Source of the DNA: G963676655 sp963678305
GTDB taxonomy: Bacteria; Verrucomicrobiota; Lentisphaeria; Victivallales; Victivallaceae
Direction of reading: 5' to 3'
DNA: 64,000 nucleotides
Assembly: GCA_963678305.2 (NCBI GenBank)
Contig: CAXXVV010000012.1
Coordinates: 591,791 to 655,790, forward strand
In this document: in pieces, positions 52,451 through 62,084 of the stretch
How the letters are laid out: the number at the start of each line of letters is the position of its first letter
Position numbering within the stretch: position 1 is the first letter of the stretch
The notes under the pieces: generated by a model
Seen by the model: only the letters and a program-made list of their open reading frames with translations
Told to the model about the DNA's origin: nothing
The model's database searches: none
Program-made: the position numbers and the translations under genes

Positions 52451-54799
52451 ATGAGTGTTTTTTTGGCGGGAGCCTCTGAAATAGACATAACCCCACCTTC
52501 GGGAGTTGACCTGGCTGGTTATCATGACCGTAAAGGCCCGGCTTCAGGAGTACACGACCACCTGAAAGCTGTTGCGCTTGTTTTTGATGACCGGCGTCAG
52601 AAAAGTGCCATTTGCGCGGTTGATGTTGTCGGAGTTAAACCGGAACTCGTTGAAACTGTCCGCCAACGGGTTTCTTATAAAACCGCGATCGCGCCTGAGC
52701 GTATTATGATTGCAGCCACCCATACGCATTCGGGACCAGCTCTGGACTGTGATAATCTATTCAATCAAAAATGGTTAAGAGAACTTGAAGATAAACTGGT
52801 CAGGGTGATAATGGAAGCGGATTGTTATCGGAGACCGGCCAAAAGCGGCACAGAGGTTGGAACCCTTGCTGGTATTGGCGCCAACCGTCGAGAATCAGCA
52901 AAAGGCCCGGTGGACAATTCAGTCAATGTCATGAAAGTAGTTGATGCCGCAACAGGCAAAACAATAGCCGTTATTGTAAATTACGCCTGTCACGCAACGA
53001 CTCTGGGGATTGACAACCTTCTCGTGACAGCGGACTACCCCGGGAGGGTTCGTGAGTATATCATGGCGAATCATGAGGATCGTCCCGTTGTGATGTTTCT
53101 TAACGGAGCCTGCGGGGATGTCAATCCCGGCGGCTATTCGGCGGAAGATGCCGCTTTGGGAAAATTTATCCCCAACCGGACTTTTGAACAGGCGGCAAAA
53201 TACGGGGCAATGCTGGGAAAAGAAGCGATGCGTCTGCTCAAGACGATTGAAATTTCAGCGTCCGTAAATGTCATCGGCAAAGTTCAGGAACTGAAACTTC
53301 CTTTGAAAAGGATGAGGTTTCCCGCTGAAACCCTGGATGACGTAAAAAAAGCGGAAGCAAAATTGAATGAAACCTCTGAATCCGGCGCCTCCGAAGAGGT
53401 TTTGGATAAAATGCGTTTAGAACTTTTCTATGCGAATATCCGCAATAATCAAGCTGAACGTTTTTTTCTGACGCCAAACCGGGAAGTGAACACTGCGCTC
53501 CAGGGCGTGGCGGTCAATGACACATTATTCATTGGCTTCCCGGGTGAAGTATTCTGCGAATTAGGTTTTGAGATCAAGGACGCGTCTCCTTTTAAACATA
53601 CATTCATTGTCGGGTACGCAAATGACGGGGCTGGATACTTCCCGACTAAAACTGCACTTGCCGGCAACTCGGGTTATGAGGTGCGGGTATCTGTTTTCGG
53701 CAATGTGGCGATTGACCGTCTTGCCGGATGGGCGAAATTGCTTGCAGAGGAGATGTTTGCAGAACTCAGTGCCATTAACGAAGCCCCCGAAAAAGGAAAA
53801 ACCGCAGTTGTGCCATGCCTCAATGTTCCGGAACATCACCCGAAGCAGGCAAAATTCCCGGCTATTGATTGCCATATCCACTATAATACATTGTGGCAGC
53901 CAATGGAAACGGTTCTGGAGGACATGGTCGCAAGCAATGTTAAATATGCCGTAAATCTGGTCGGGGAAAGTTTTCCTGATGCAGAGATTGAACCGGTTTT
54001 AAAGATTTACGAAAAAGGAAGAGATCGGTTTTTTCATTTTTCCGGTCTGGATTTCCGGCGCATTGATGATTCCGGCTGGAGCGCTTATGTGGCAAAGAAA
54101 CTCGATGATGATGTAAAACTTGGCGTCAAAGGAATCAAGATATATAAAGAACTGGGGCTTTCCTACCGTGATGACCGGGGAAATCTGCTTTTACCGGATG
54201 ACGCAAGATTGAAACCGGTATGGAGTACGGCCGCCGAACTGAACCTGCCAGTGCTGTACCATGTTGCCGACCCCTTGCCGGCATTTGGCAGGATCGAGCC
54301 GTCAAATGAGCATTATGAGTCTCTGAGAGCCAGCCGTAAATGGTGGTGGGGAGCTCCTGGTCTACCGAGTCACGAGGACCTGATCCGGGCGATATACAGA
54401 CTTGCAGAGCAAAATAGAAATACTAATTTTATATTTCCTCATTGCGCGTCTTTAACTCACGATTTGCGCAGAGTTACCGAATTTCTTTCCATGAACCCGA
54501 ATGTTTATGTTGACATTTCCGCTCGCTTGAACACTTTGGGCAGGCAACCGTACAGCGCCCGGGATTTCATTATGGCCAATCCGGACAAGATTCTCTGGGG
54601 GACAGACGACATGTGGCCGAACCGGGGAGATGTCTATCAGCACTGGTTCAGGTTTCTGGAAACCAGAGATGAATATTTTTCCATAAATTATTATGGCGGG
54701 GAAGTTCCCTGGAAACTTTATGGAATCTATCTGCCTGATGAGGTACTGAGAAAAGTTTACGGGGGAAACGCCGCGAAGCTTTTGAACATAAAACTTTAA
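52451..54799 (+). CDS. Ceramidase-like domain fused to amidohydrolase-2 domain
   Basis: A 782-residue protein from ATG 52451 (AAAGGA before it). Residues 1-450 resemble the N-terminal domain of neutral/alkaline ceramidases: AATHTHSGP and NYACHATTLG (zinc histidines), FIGFPGEVFCELG (zinc glutamate) and GYANDGAGYFPT with the tyrosine. The stretch that holds the serine nucleophile in true ceramidases (GDVSPN) reads GDVNPG (Asn225), so the reaction is probably different. Residues 470-780 are an amidohydrolase-2 barrel with IDCHIHYN (HxH), LYHVADP, FIFPHCASL and LWGTDDMWP. Two metal-dependent hydrolases in one chain suggest sequential steps on one compound. The next gene starts 19 bases later. Confidence 0.8.
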   Translation: MSVFLAGASEIDITPPSGVDLAGYHDRKGPASGVHDHLKAVALVFDDRRQKSAICAVDVVGVKPELVETVRQRVSYKTAIAPERIMIAATHTHSGPALDCDNLFNQKWLRELEDKLVRVIMEADCYRRPAKSGTEVGTLAGIGANRRESAKGPVDNSVNVMKVVDAATGKTIAVIVNYACHATTLGIDNLLVTADYPGRVREYIMANHEDRPVVMFLNGACGDVNPGGYSAEDAALGKFIPNRTFEQAAKYGAMLGKEAMRLLKTIEISASVNVIGKVQELKLPLKRMRFPAETLDDVKKAEAKLNETSESGASEEVLDKMRLELFYANIRNNQAERFFLTPNREVNTALQGVAVNDTLFIGFPGEVFCELGFEIKDASPFKHTFIVGYANDGAGYFPTKTALAGNSGYEVRVSVFGNVAIDRLAGWAKLLAEEMFAELSAINEAPEKGKTAVVPCLNVPEHHPKQAKFPAIDCHIHYNTLWQPMETVLEDMVASNVKYAVNLVGESFPDAEIEPVLKIYEKGRDRFFHFSGLDFRRIDDSGWSAYVAKKLDDDVKLGVKGIKIYKELGLSYRDDRGNLLLPDDARLKPVWSTAAELNLPVLYHVADPLPAFGRIEPSNEHYESLRASRKWWWGAPGLPSHEDLIRAIYRLAEQNRNTNFIFPHCASLTHDLRRVTEFLSMNPNVYVDISARLNTLGRQPYSARDFIMANPDKILWGTDDMWPNRGDVYQHWFRFLETRDEYFSINYYGGEVPWKLYGIYLPDEVLRKVYGGNAAKLLNIKL

Positions 54800-54818
54800 A
54801 TAATGATTTGGATTTATT

Positions 54819-57005
54819 ATGAAACTTGAGAATAAGAAAATAAGCATGGAATTCGATCAGGCGGGGCGACTTTGCGGATTGAGTTCGATCTCTCCTGCGG
54901 TCACCATACCCGTTGATCGATCAAACCTGACGGAAGCTTTTGATATTCAGCTTCGGGACGCCAATGGCAATATTATTACTGTTTACCCCCAGGATGACCC
55001 GACAGTTGAAAAAATTGATAAAAATCAACAGAATATACTTGTCTTTACCTGGATACTGCAGGGTGACTGGGGCCGTATGACTGTCAAAGGACAGGTGTCG
55101 CTGCCAGAGGACGCTTTGACCGCCGGCTGGACCATCAGTATCGAAAATGAGACAAATTCAGCGATCTGGCAGATCGCTTACCCCCGCATAAGCGGCCTGA
55201 CGAAGTTCGAAAATGACAAAACCGACTGGCTGACGGTGCCTTTCGGCATGGGGGAAAATATTCCGGACCCGGTGGCTTTTGTCAACCAGCAGACCAAAGC
55301 AGTCGACTGCTGGGCCAGAACTCAGTTTGGTTGTTTTGACTTCGAGGGCGGCCCCGGAGATATTGCCTTCTCTTATCCCGGCATGATGACAATGCAATTG
55401 CTCATTTACGGCTCCCCGGAACTTGGTGGTTTGTATTTTGCGGCGCATGACGGCCAGGCATTATATAAACGTTTCGGGATGTATGCGGATGGAGATTATT
55501 TAAAACATGCAGCCATTGCGCTTAAACAATTTCCTGAAAACCGGCTTGAGGCAGGGGCTGACTTTTCCTCCTTTTATCCTTGTGAAACAGGTGTGTACCT
55601 GGGCGGCTGGTGGGGCGCTTCAGCCATATACCGTGAATGGGCGCTTGATCAATTCTGGTGTGCGAAAGGCCCGGTCAAAGCAAGAACAGAAATTCCTGAA
55701 TGGCTGAAAAACACCGATCTCTGGTATTGGAACTGGCAGTTTAACGACCAGGGCGCGCCCCGGTATGTCGTGCCGCCGATCAAATACCTGAAGGAGCGTT
55801 TCGGCTGTGAAATGGCTTTTCACTGGTACGGGTATACGGGAATGACTCATGACAACCCCTATACTTATCCTCACATGTACCCGCATGATCCGGATGTTTT
55901 CGACGCAGTGGTAAAAGGAGTAGAGGAACTGCATGAAGCCGGCGTCCATGTCATACCTTACATAAATACCCGGTTGTGGAATGAGAATACCAGAAGTTTC
56001 AAGCAGAACGACGGTATCAATCAGGTTGTCATGGACGAAAACGGTCAGATCGGTGATTCATGGCATGGTATTGGTCACACCGTGTGTCCGACGTCGGAAA
56101 AGTTCCAGGATATCATTTGTAAGATCAATAATGATCTCATCGATGACTGCGGAATGGACGGAGCTTATCTTGATCAGGTCTCGTCGTGTTATGCTGTTTC
56201 ATGTTTTAACAAAAATCACAATCACGCTCCGGGTGGGCATGATCACTGGTGCCGGGGATACCGTGAAATGTTGGAAAAAGTTCGCCGTGATATGCGGAAG
56301 CGAAAAACGGACAGCATAATTACCTCCGAATCGGTCATTGAATGTTTTATTGACCTTTTTGATGCTGATCTGGCTCGTGAGATCAGTGACTTGAACAGTA
56401 GTTTAGGTTGTTTTGAAGCCCTGCCTGTACCCTTGTTCCACAGCGTTTATCATGATTACCATATAACATATGGGACGGTACAGACTTTTAAAGAAACCAA
56501 TATGCCGGCTTTCCGCTTTGCCGAAGCGTTATCACTGGTCGGCGGCGGTCAGCTTATGGTCAGCGGTTTTTTCCCGGGGGATCATGAAAAAGAAAAGTTC
56601 ATTCCCAAACTTATATATCTGGAAAGCCTGGTCAATGCCCGGATGGCCGCCAGGAAATGGCTAAACCTGGGAGTATGGAAGCCGCCATTGAAAATTAATT
56701 GCGAAAAAATGGATATAATCGTGAAAGAAGGTCAGCCTCCTAAAAAAGATATTCCGGTAATATTGAGCGGCTGTTATGAATTGGACAATCAACTATGCCT
56801 TATTCTGGTTAACCACACTGATCAGGAGCAGGCGGGAAATTTCGTAATAGAATTGCCCGAATACGGTATAATGCATGCAGCTTCAACTGTAAGCGTTATC
56901 CACCCTGAATTATCCGGAATTGCCCGGGTACAGGGTCATTTTGAATATGACTTCAAGCTTTCTCCCCAGTCAATCCGGGTACTTGTAATAAAACAGGCGG
57001 TTTAA
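54819..57005 (+). CDS. DUF6259-like glycoside hydrolase
   Basis: A 728-residue cytosolic protein. Residues 1-270 are a beta-sandwich (GRLCGLSSISPAVTIP; GGLYFAAHDGQALYKRF), residues 280-620 a TIM barrel with WYWNWQFNDQG, HWYGYTG, GMDGAYLDQVSSCYAVSCFN followed by HNHAPGGHDHWCRGYREML, and SIITSESVIECF; the end is a beta domain. DGAYLDQ gives the probable nucleophile and TSE the probable acid. The pattern HgH..GG..W..gyr is that of the DUF6259 family, found in sugar-degrading loci of PVC bacteria and Bacteroidetes. Substrate unknown. It ends one base before the next gene's start. Confidence 0.75.
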   Translation: MKLENKKISMEFDQAGRLCGLSSISPAVTIPVDRSNLTEAFDIQLRDANGNIITVYPQDDPTVEKIDKNQQNILVFTWILQGDWGRMTVKGQVSLPEDALTAGWTISIENETNSAIWQIAYPRISGLTKFENDKTDWLTVPFGMGENIPDPVAFVNQQTKAVDCWARTQFGCFDFEGGPGDIAFSYPGMMTMQLLIYGSPELGGLYFAAHDGQALYKRFGMYADGDYLKHAAIALKQFPENRLEAGADFSSFYPCETGVYLGGWWGASAIYREWALDQFWCAKGPVKARTEIPEWLKNTDLWYWNWQFNDQGAPRYVVPPIKYLKERFGCEMAFHWYGYTGMTHDNPYTYPHMYPHDPDVFDAVVKGVEELHEAGVHVIPYINTRLWNENTRSFKQNDGINQVVMDENGQIGDSWHGIGHTVCPTSEKFQDIICKINNDLIDDCGMDGAYLDQVSSCYAVSCFNKNHNHAPGGHDHWCRGYREMLEKVRRDMRKRKTDSIITSESVIECFIDLFDADLAREISDLNSSLGCFEALPVPLFHSVYHDYHITYGTVQTFKETNMPAFRFAEALSLVGGGQLMVSGFFPGDHEKEKFIPKLIYLESLVNARMAARKWLNLGVWKPPLKINCEKMDIIVKEGQPPKKDIPVILSGCYELDNQLCLILVNHTDQEQAGNFVIELPEYGIMHAASTVSVIHPELSGIARVQGHFEYDFKLSPQSIRVLVIKQAV

Positions 57006-57006
57006 C

Positions 57007-58506
57007 ATGAAGTTCGCAATGAATAATCCATATCCGCCCAACTATACGTACCAGTTGAAAGGCAATTTGCACGCTCATACCGACCTTTCTGACGGGAAAA
57101 GGTCCATTCAGGCCGTGATTGACGATTATGCGGCGCGCGGGTATGATTTCCTGATGATCTCTGATCATGATAAACATGCAGACCTGAGTAAAGTTGATAC
57201 CCGCGGCATGCTTCTAATTCCGGGTTCCGAAATCAGTGCGAAAGGCCCTCACATTCTACAGGTTGGGGCACGGGCTCCGGTCGCTCCTGATCCGGACCGC
57301 CAGCAGGTTATCGACGCAATTAACGCTTCCGGTGCTTTCCCGGTTATCTGCCATCCGCGCTGGGACTCCGCATTCAATCATTGTCCTCAAAGTTTGCTGG
57401 ATAATTTGTCTGATTATAATGGATTGGAGGTATACAACGGCGGAGTCCGTTTCTCTCCGGGGTCACCTGACGCGACCGGGAACTGGGATATGCTGCTGTC
57501 TAAAGGAAGGATGATATGGGGACACGCGTCTGATGATTCGCATAGTGAAAAAGAGGTGGAACGCGGCTGGGATGTTGTTTTTGTTGATGAAAAAACGGAA
57601 GAGGCGGTATTGCATGCCTTGAAGCACGGAGCGTTTTACTGTTCGACCGGAGTAACTATTACTGATATTGTCGTTGACGGTAATCAAGTAAGTATAAAGG
57701 CTGCCGATGCCGACCTCATTGAAGTGGTCTCCGCGGACGGTTACGTAATCAAGGAAGTTGCATCCGGAGAGATTACTTATGAAATTGATCGGAAAATGGA
57801 TCTTTACTGCAGGTTTGCCTGTTACGGGCGAGGATTAAAAATGGCTTGGACTCAGCCTTTTTTCTATCAGCCGACGGTGTCATTGAACAATTCTGTCGAA
57901 ATCCCGATTTTAGCCGGAGAACCCAAACTGGACGGATACCTGGAAGATCCTCTCTGGCTGCAAAGCGCTGAAATTACAGAGTTTATTGATCTTATTCAAC
58001 CCAATGTTGAGCCGGCTGCAACAAGCGCAAAATTATTTTGTAATGGAAAATCAATATTCCTGGCTTTTAAATGTAAGCTTGATTCAGGTTGTAAAAGCAG
58101 TAAGTTAAGTTGGGAAGAAGCAAAACTTGGGAATATTGACAATCGGGTTGAATTGTTCTTAAAGCTTCCCGACGGACGGGGGGACGACTCCTATTACCAT
58201 ATATTGTTCAGTGATGACGGCAGTTTCAGGGGGAAAATCGGTGTCGGTAATTATGATGACTGGCAAAATTGGCAGGACGCGGTGACCGCCGTAAGCCGTA
58301 AGGATAATGAACAGTGGATTCTTGAAGCTGAATTGCCTTTGACGATTTTGGGCCCGGGTGAAATTGCAGCAGGAGATTCATGGAAGATCAATTTGGTCAG
58401 AAATATAACAACTGGAGATTCCAGAAGTATTCTATCCTGGTGCTGGACCGGGAATAATCCTCATCGCCCGCTGCTTTTTGGCAAGGCTGATTTTATTAAG
58501 GTTTAA
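57007..58506 (+). CDS. PHP-domain hydrolase fused to CBM9-like domain
   Basis: A 499-residue protein without signal peptide. Residues 15-260 form a PHP domain with GNLHAHTDLSDGKRS, MISDHDKH, PGSEISAKGPH, VICHPRWDS and GHASDDSHS, all metal ligands kept. Residues 295-499 form a CBM9-like beta-sandwich (PKLDGYLEDPLWLQSAEITEF, DNRVELFLKLPDGRG, WILEAELPLTILGPGEI, SWKINLVRNIT) that usually binds sugar ends. A hydrolase tethered to a sugar-binding domain suggests it cleaves a phosphate or acyl group from a glycan fragment. It lies one base after the GH gene and 5 bases before the next PHP gene. Confidence 0.75.
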   Translation: MKFAMNNPYPPNYTYQLKGNLHAHTDLSDGKRSIQAVIDDYAARGYDFLMISDHDKHADLSKVDTRGMLLIPGSEISAKGPHILQVGARAPVAPDPDRQQVIDAINASGAFPVICHPRWDSAFNHCPQSLLDNLSDYNGLEVYNGGVRFSPGSPDATGNWDMLLSKGRMIWGHASDDSHSEKEVERGWDVVFVDEKTEEAVLHALKHGAFYCSTGVTITDIVVDGNQVSIKAADADLIEVVSADGYVIKEVASGEITYEIDRKMDLYCRFACYGRGLKMAWTQPFFYQPTVSLNNSVEIPILAGEPKLDGYLEDPLWLQSAEITEFIDLIQPNVEPAATSAKLFCNGKSIFLAFKCKLDSGCKSSKLSWEEAKLGNIDNRVELFLKLPDGRGDDSYYHILFSDDGSFRGKIGVGNYDDWQNWQDAVTAVSRKDNEQWILEAELPLTILGPGEIAAGDSWKINLVRNITTGDSRSILSWCWTGNNPHRPLLFGKADFIKV

Positions 58507-58511
58507 TAAGT

Positions 58512-59786
58512 ATGACGAAAGCTATCATAATATCACAATTGAAATATACCGGGCAACTTGAAGATTCCCTGCTTTTAAGAGCGGTCAGGAGAATCAACCG
58601 GTTTATTCAGCCGGATGTCGTCATCATTTTTACTGACGGACAGCGGCAACCGGCGGATTGCCTGCAGGAAATAATAAAAAAAATCAAGTGCCCCGTGGTT
58701 ATCAATACAGTAGGAAACGAAGATGTTGACCATATTGACATCGGGAATTGCCGGTTTATTTCTGCATTGGATGAAAGCCGGATACGGCAACTGTCCGACT
58801 GTTCCGCCAGAGTGATTCTTTATCGGGGAGATTCATGCTCTTTACAAGACAAATTCGTCAAGGATTGTGGATGTTCCCTGGTGATTTCAGGGCGGGGGAG
58901 ATCCGGATATAAAAGAATGACTCAGGAATACGGGGAATTAATTTTGGCTCCGGATTTTAATATCAAGCCGTTTGCGTTTCTTGAGCTGGACATTGATTCC
59001 GGGGAGTCGGCCCGCATAACAGCCCATCATTTAAGCGTTCCGGCTGAGTTGGAGTTGTTTGATTACCATGTTCACTCTCATTTTGCTTATTGCAATGAAA
59101 ATATGAATTTGCAAAATGCCATGAGGCTGGCGGAAATGTTCAATCTAAAAGGACTTGCGTTCACGGAACACAACCGGCATCTTTATTATGACAAGTCGCA
59201 ACTGCGTTTGCCGGTTGTTGAACGCCGTGAAGTTTACCGGGTGGATGACTATTTATCAGAACTTGCAAAATACAGATCTGATAAAGTGCTGGCCGGACTT
59301 GAGCTTGATTTCGATTTCAGCGGGTCTCCGACTATGCGTCGGGATGATATTGCTAAATTTGATATTGTTCTGGGTTCCGTACATGCTCTGCCCCGGTTAA
59401 GTTTTGAAGATATTGCGGTCTGCAGTTCAAATTTCAAAGGAATATGGTTGAATGCTGTCGCGTCGCCTGTGAATGTTATGGCCCATCCTCTCCGGGTTTT
59501 CTGGAAAGGAAGTTCCGGCGGCACACGCCTTTCCCCTGATGATTATCAATGGCTGGCCGGCTTGCTGAAAGAACATGACATAGCGGCGGAAATGAATTTT
59601 CATTCTAATAGTCCCGACCCGGATTTTTTTCGTATATGCCTGGAAAACGGCGTCAGGATTTCACTGGGCACCGACTCTCACAACCTGGCTGACATTGGGG
59701 ACTTTTACCCGCATCTTGAAATGCTTGATAAACTGACCGGGCTGAAAGACCTGGACCGTATTCTCTATAAACACCCTCCAAAGTAA
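58512..59786 (+). CDS. Degenerate metallophosphoesterase-like domain fused to PHP domain
   Basis: A 424-residue protein. The first 170 residues have the shape of a calcineurin-like phosphoesterase (DVVIIFTDGQRQPADCLQEIIKKIKCPVVINTVGNEDVDHI) but most metal ligands are missing: no D-x-H at the start, 'TDGQ' for GD-x-x-D and GNED for GN-H-D/E. The second half is a complete PHP domain of the histidinol-phosphatase type: DYHVHSHFAYCNENM, AFTEHNRH, AGLELDFDF, GSVHALPR, MAHPLRVFW and GTDSHNLADIG. So one domain looks inactive and the other active. Last gene of the plus-strand group; 32 bases separate its stop from the convergent gene. Confidence 0.65.
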   Translation: MTKAIIISQLKYTGQLEDSLLLRAVRRINRFIQPDVVIIFTDGQRQPADCLQEIIKKIKCPVVINTVGNEDVDHIDIGNCRFISALDESRIRQLSDCSARVILYRGDSCSLQDKFVKDCGCSLVISGRGRSGYKRMTQEYGELILAPDFNIKPFAFLELDIDSGESARITAHHLSVPAELELFDYHVHSHFAYCNENMNLQNAMRLAEMFNLKGLAFTEHNRHLYYDKSQLRLPVVERREVYRVDDYLSELAKYRSDKVLAGLELDFDFSGSPTMRRDDIAKFDIVLGSVHALPRLSFEDIAVCSSNFKGIWLNAVASPVNVMAHPLRVFWKGSSGGTRLSPDDYQWLAGLLKEHDIAAEMNFHSNSPDPDFFRICLENGVRISLGTDSHNLADIGDFYPHLEMLDKLTGLKDLDRILYKHPPK

Positions 59787-59818
59787 CTTCGTCGATTCCG
59801 GCGCAACACTGGAGATGC

Positions 59819-61084
59819 TCAGTTATTCAGATGCCCTAAATGCCATGGTTTATTGATAAACTTAAGTCCGATAAGCATGGGGTTGTTCAGTAGTTTGCGA
59901 TCAATAACAAGCTTTTGTTTGTCTTTTACCCGTTTTTCAAAAATATCGAAAAGGACAAAAACATATAACGCGTACATTGTGACTCGAAGAGAAATTATGT
60001 CGTTTTCTTCAGATAATTCACAATGATTTAGTCCCAGAATACCGCCGCTTATCAGAGGCGCGTCCGGGGAGTCAACAATGCTTTTCCGTAAGTGGTCCAT
60101 TGCTTTGCTGGCAGCGTTCTTATAGCTGCTTTTTTCCGTTATCATGTATGCATTGAGCAAATTGAGTGCCGCCACACAACTGGATATGGATAAAGAATAC
60201 AGACCAAAACTTCCGTCATCTTTTTGATTCCCGATAACCCAGTCCAGGTAATTAACCGCAAAATCCAGGTAAGCCTGGTTGCCGGTCAGGTGATAAGCGT
60301 TAAGCAAAGCAAGAGAACTGAAGTCATCATTGAATTTATGCATGTCGCTCCACGCTTCGGCAGTGCTGTCGCCTTTGTAATCAATCCGTGGATCATATTT
60401 AATGACCAACCCTTTTTCTGAATCCCAGAAATTGTCAATAAAAAAATCAAGGATGGATAACATCGCCTGACGGTACTCCGGTTTCATCGTCTCCCGGTAA
60501 AGTTCATAGTAAAATAAAGCGCTGCCAGCTTGAAATGATCCGTAAAATTCCAAATTTTCACGTTCATCAAAGAACACGGTCCACATGGGATATGCGTCTG
60601 CGGTCATTGCTTTGTTCATATGCCAGGCTGCAAAACATTCCGCCCGGAAAAGAAATTCCTCTTTTTTTGTGCTCATATAAACTCGCAGCATACCCCAGGC
60701 GGCCGACAGGGCATCTCGCGGGTTGGTCCAGTTGTCCGACGGGATGTTTTCGATAATGCTTCCGTAGGTTTTTTCATCTCCCGGAAAAAGTCTTTGCAAG
60801 GCCGTGAGGTAATAAGTGCTGTTTACCGCCGCATCGAGATAGCTGGTTTCGGCAGTGTAATCATGCATCATCAATAAACCGTAAGCCGTCATGCCGGTTA
60901 CCCAGTTCGAGCTTAAATACAGGATTTTATTTTGTGATATGCTGTAGTTCCTGACAAAACGTCCAAAGTTCATATCTCCATTATTTTCATCATTTGAATC
61001 CGGATTGGCAAAGTTACTTATTTGATTTCGGCAAATCCAGTCAGCCGTATTGACGGCAAGTTGTTTGAAATCCACATTATTCAT
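59819..61084 (-). CDS. (Alpha/alpha)6-barrel sugar-active protein
   Basis: A 421-residue cytosolic protein from ATG 61084 (GGAG 8 bases before; a longer start at 61096 overlaps this site). It is almost entirely helical with aromatic-rich hairpins: WVTGMTAYGLLMMHDYT, TYYLTALQRLFPGDEKTYG, DALSAAWGMLRVYMST, AWSDMHKFNDDFSSLALLNAYHLTGNQAYLDFAVNYLDWVIGNQKDDGSFG. This is the pattern of six-hairpin glycosidases and of D-glucuronyl C5-epimerase-like barrels; which of them cannot be decided. It lies 33 bases after the AraC regulator gene on the same strand and is probably in one operon with it. Confidence 0.65.
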   Translation of the reverse strand: MNNVDFKQLAVNTADWICRNQISNFANPDSNDENNGDMNFGRFVRNYSISQNKILYLSSNWVTGMTAYGLLMMHDYTAETSYLDAAVNSTYYLTALQRLFPGDEKTYGSIIENIPSDNWTNPRDALSAAWGMLRVYMSTKKEEFLFRAECFAAWHMNKAMTADAYPMWTVFFDERENLEFYGSFQAGSALFYYELYRETMKPEYRQAMLSILDFFIDNFWDSEKGLVIKYDPRIDYKGDSTAEAWSDMHKFNDDFSSLALLNAYHLTGNQAYLDFAVNYLDWVIGNQKDDGSFGLYSLSISSCVAALNLLNAYMITEKSSYKNAASKAMDHLRKSIVDSPDAPLISGGILGLNHCELSEENDIISLRVTMYALYVFVLFDIFEKRVKDKQKLVIDRKLLNNPMLIGLKFINKPWHLGHLNN

Positions 61085-61117
61085 GCAGGGCTCCATTGTA
61101 AATATTGTTATTGTCGC

Positions 61118-61996
61118 TTAAAAGCGTTTGCGATATTCTTTGGGAGTGCAGCCGTAGTGTTTGACAAAAAGATGGTGGAGATGTGCTGCGTCGGTGAATC
61201 CCCAATCGGAGGCGATGATTTTCAGCGGGGCACTGCTTCTTGACAAATCCCTTGCCGCTGAATGAAGACGGTGTCGAAGTGCGAACTTTGTGAAAGAAAT
61301 CCCCATTAACTTGCGAAATTCAGTTATAAACGCATCAACCGAATAGCCACATTCCAGGGCGGCTTGTTTGTTGGTTATCATTTGATTTGATTCCCATACC
61401 AAAGTCAGTGCGGGATGAATGCGATTATAATGGTTGCTTGTTTTTTTCCCGAAATGGTTATCCTCCATCATCAGCATTAATGCTTCTATGAGCAAAAGAC
61501 GGAATCTGGTTTGCCTGAACTCATCGTGCTTTAAGGTCGCCGCTTTCATCCTATGTCCAAGTTTAAGAAAATCCTGTTTCTTCTCGTCCGACAACAACAG
61601 CGGTTTTTCCGATGTCTGGGAAAATGGTTGCATCCAGTTGACTTTTGCCGCTTCAGGAAAATATAAATTAGCCACAAGCGGCGGCCATATATCCATGACG
61701 ACCACGGAGCAGGGGCATTCCAGAACCTGGAAGCCATGTGATTCCAGCATGCCGCATAACCAGACATCCCCTTCCGCACGGTCAAAACTTCTGTTTTGCC
61801 GGAGCCTGCGGACCTTGCCTTTCAAAACGATTCCCAGTTCAAGAGCGTAATGCATGTCGAGAAGCGGCTGAGAGGTTGTTTTCGAATAATCATAGCTGGA
61901 TGCGAGAATGGGTCTTTCTCCTGAAACTCCGAAATTTAATGGAGTATAGATTGGAGGCAGCTCTTTTTTATTTTGATTGTCTTGAAGCATTGTCAT
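61118..61996 (-). CDS. AraC-family transcription regulator
   Basis: A 292-residue regulator. The N-terminal half is a cupin-like sensor (LLDMHYALELGIVLKGKVRRLRQNRSFDRAEGDVWLC), the C-terminal 100 residues hold the two AraC helix-turn-helix units (NKQAALECGYSVDAFITEFRKLMGISFTKFALRHRLHSAARDL and LKIIASDWGFTDAAHLHHLFVKHYGCTPKEYRKRF). I prefer the ATG at 61996 over 62095: the region between them is AT-rich, shares 90 bases with the orphan site at 49907, and contains the probable promoter and operator. The regulator should control its own operon and the divergent gene at 62262. Confidence 0.88.
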   Translation of the reverse strand: MTMLQDNQNKKELPPIYTPLNFGVSGERPILASSYDYSKTTSQPLLDMHYALELGIVLKGKVRRLRQNRSFDRAEGDVWLCGMLESHGFQVLECPCSVVVMDIWPPLVANLYFPEAAKVNWMQPFSQTSEKPLLLSDEKKQDFLKLGHRMKAATLKHDEFRQTRFRLLLIEALMLMMEDNHFGKKTSNHYNRIHPALTLVWESNQMITNKQAALECGYSVDAFITEFRKLMGISFTKFALRHRLHSAARDLSRSSAPLKIIASDWGFTDAAHLHHLFVKHYGCTPKEYRKRF

Positions 61997-62084
61997 AAAA
62001 TATACAAAAAAATAATTGTCTTTTACAAAAGTTGTCGCATTTACTATGTTGTTTTGTCCCGTTATATAATATATAGTATTTTTG
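61993..62084 (-). promoter_or_regulatory. Promoter/operator region of the AraC gene (copy B)
   Basis: Read on the minus strand: TTGTAT and TATATA about 16 bases apart form a likely promoter, then TTTTGTAAAAG and TTTTGTATA stand 21 bases apart, the spacing typical of direct half-sites bound by AraC proteins (two turns of the helix), and the ATG follows 7 bases later. The same layout is found at 49907-49998. The sites in the leader would fit autorepression. Confidence 0.5.
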
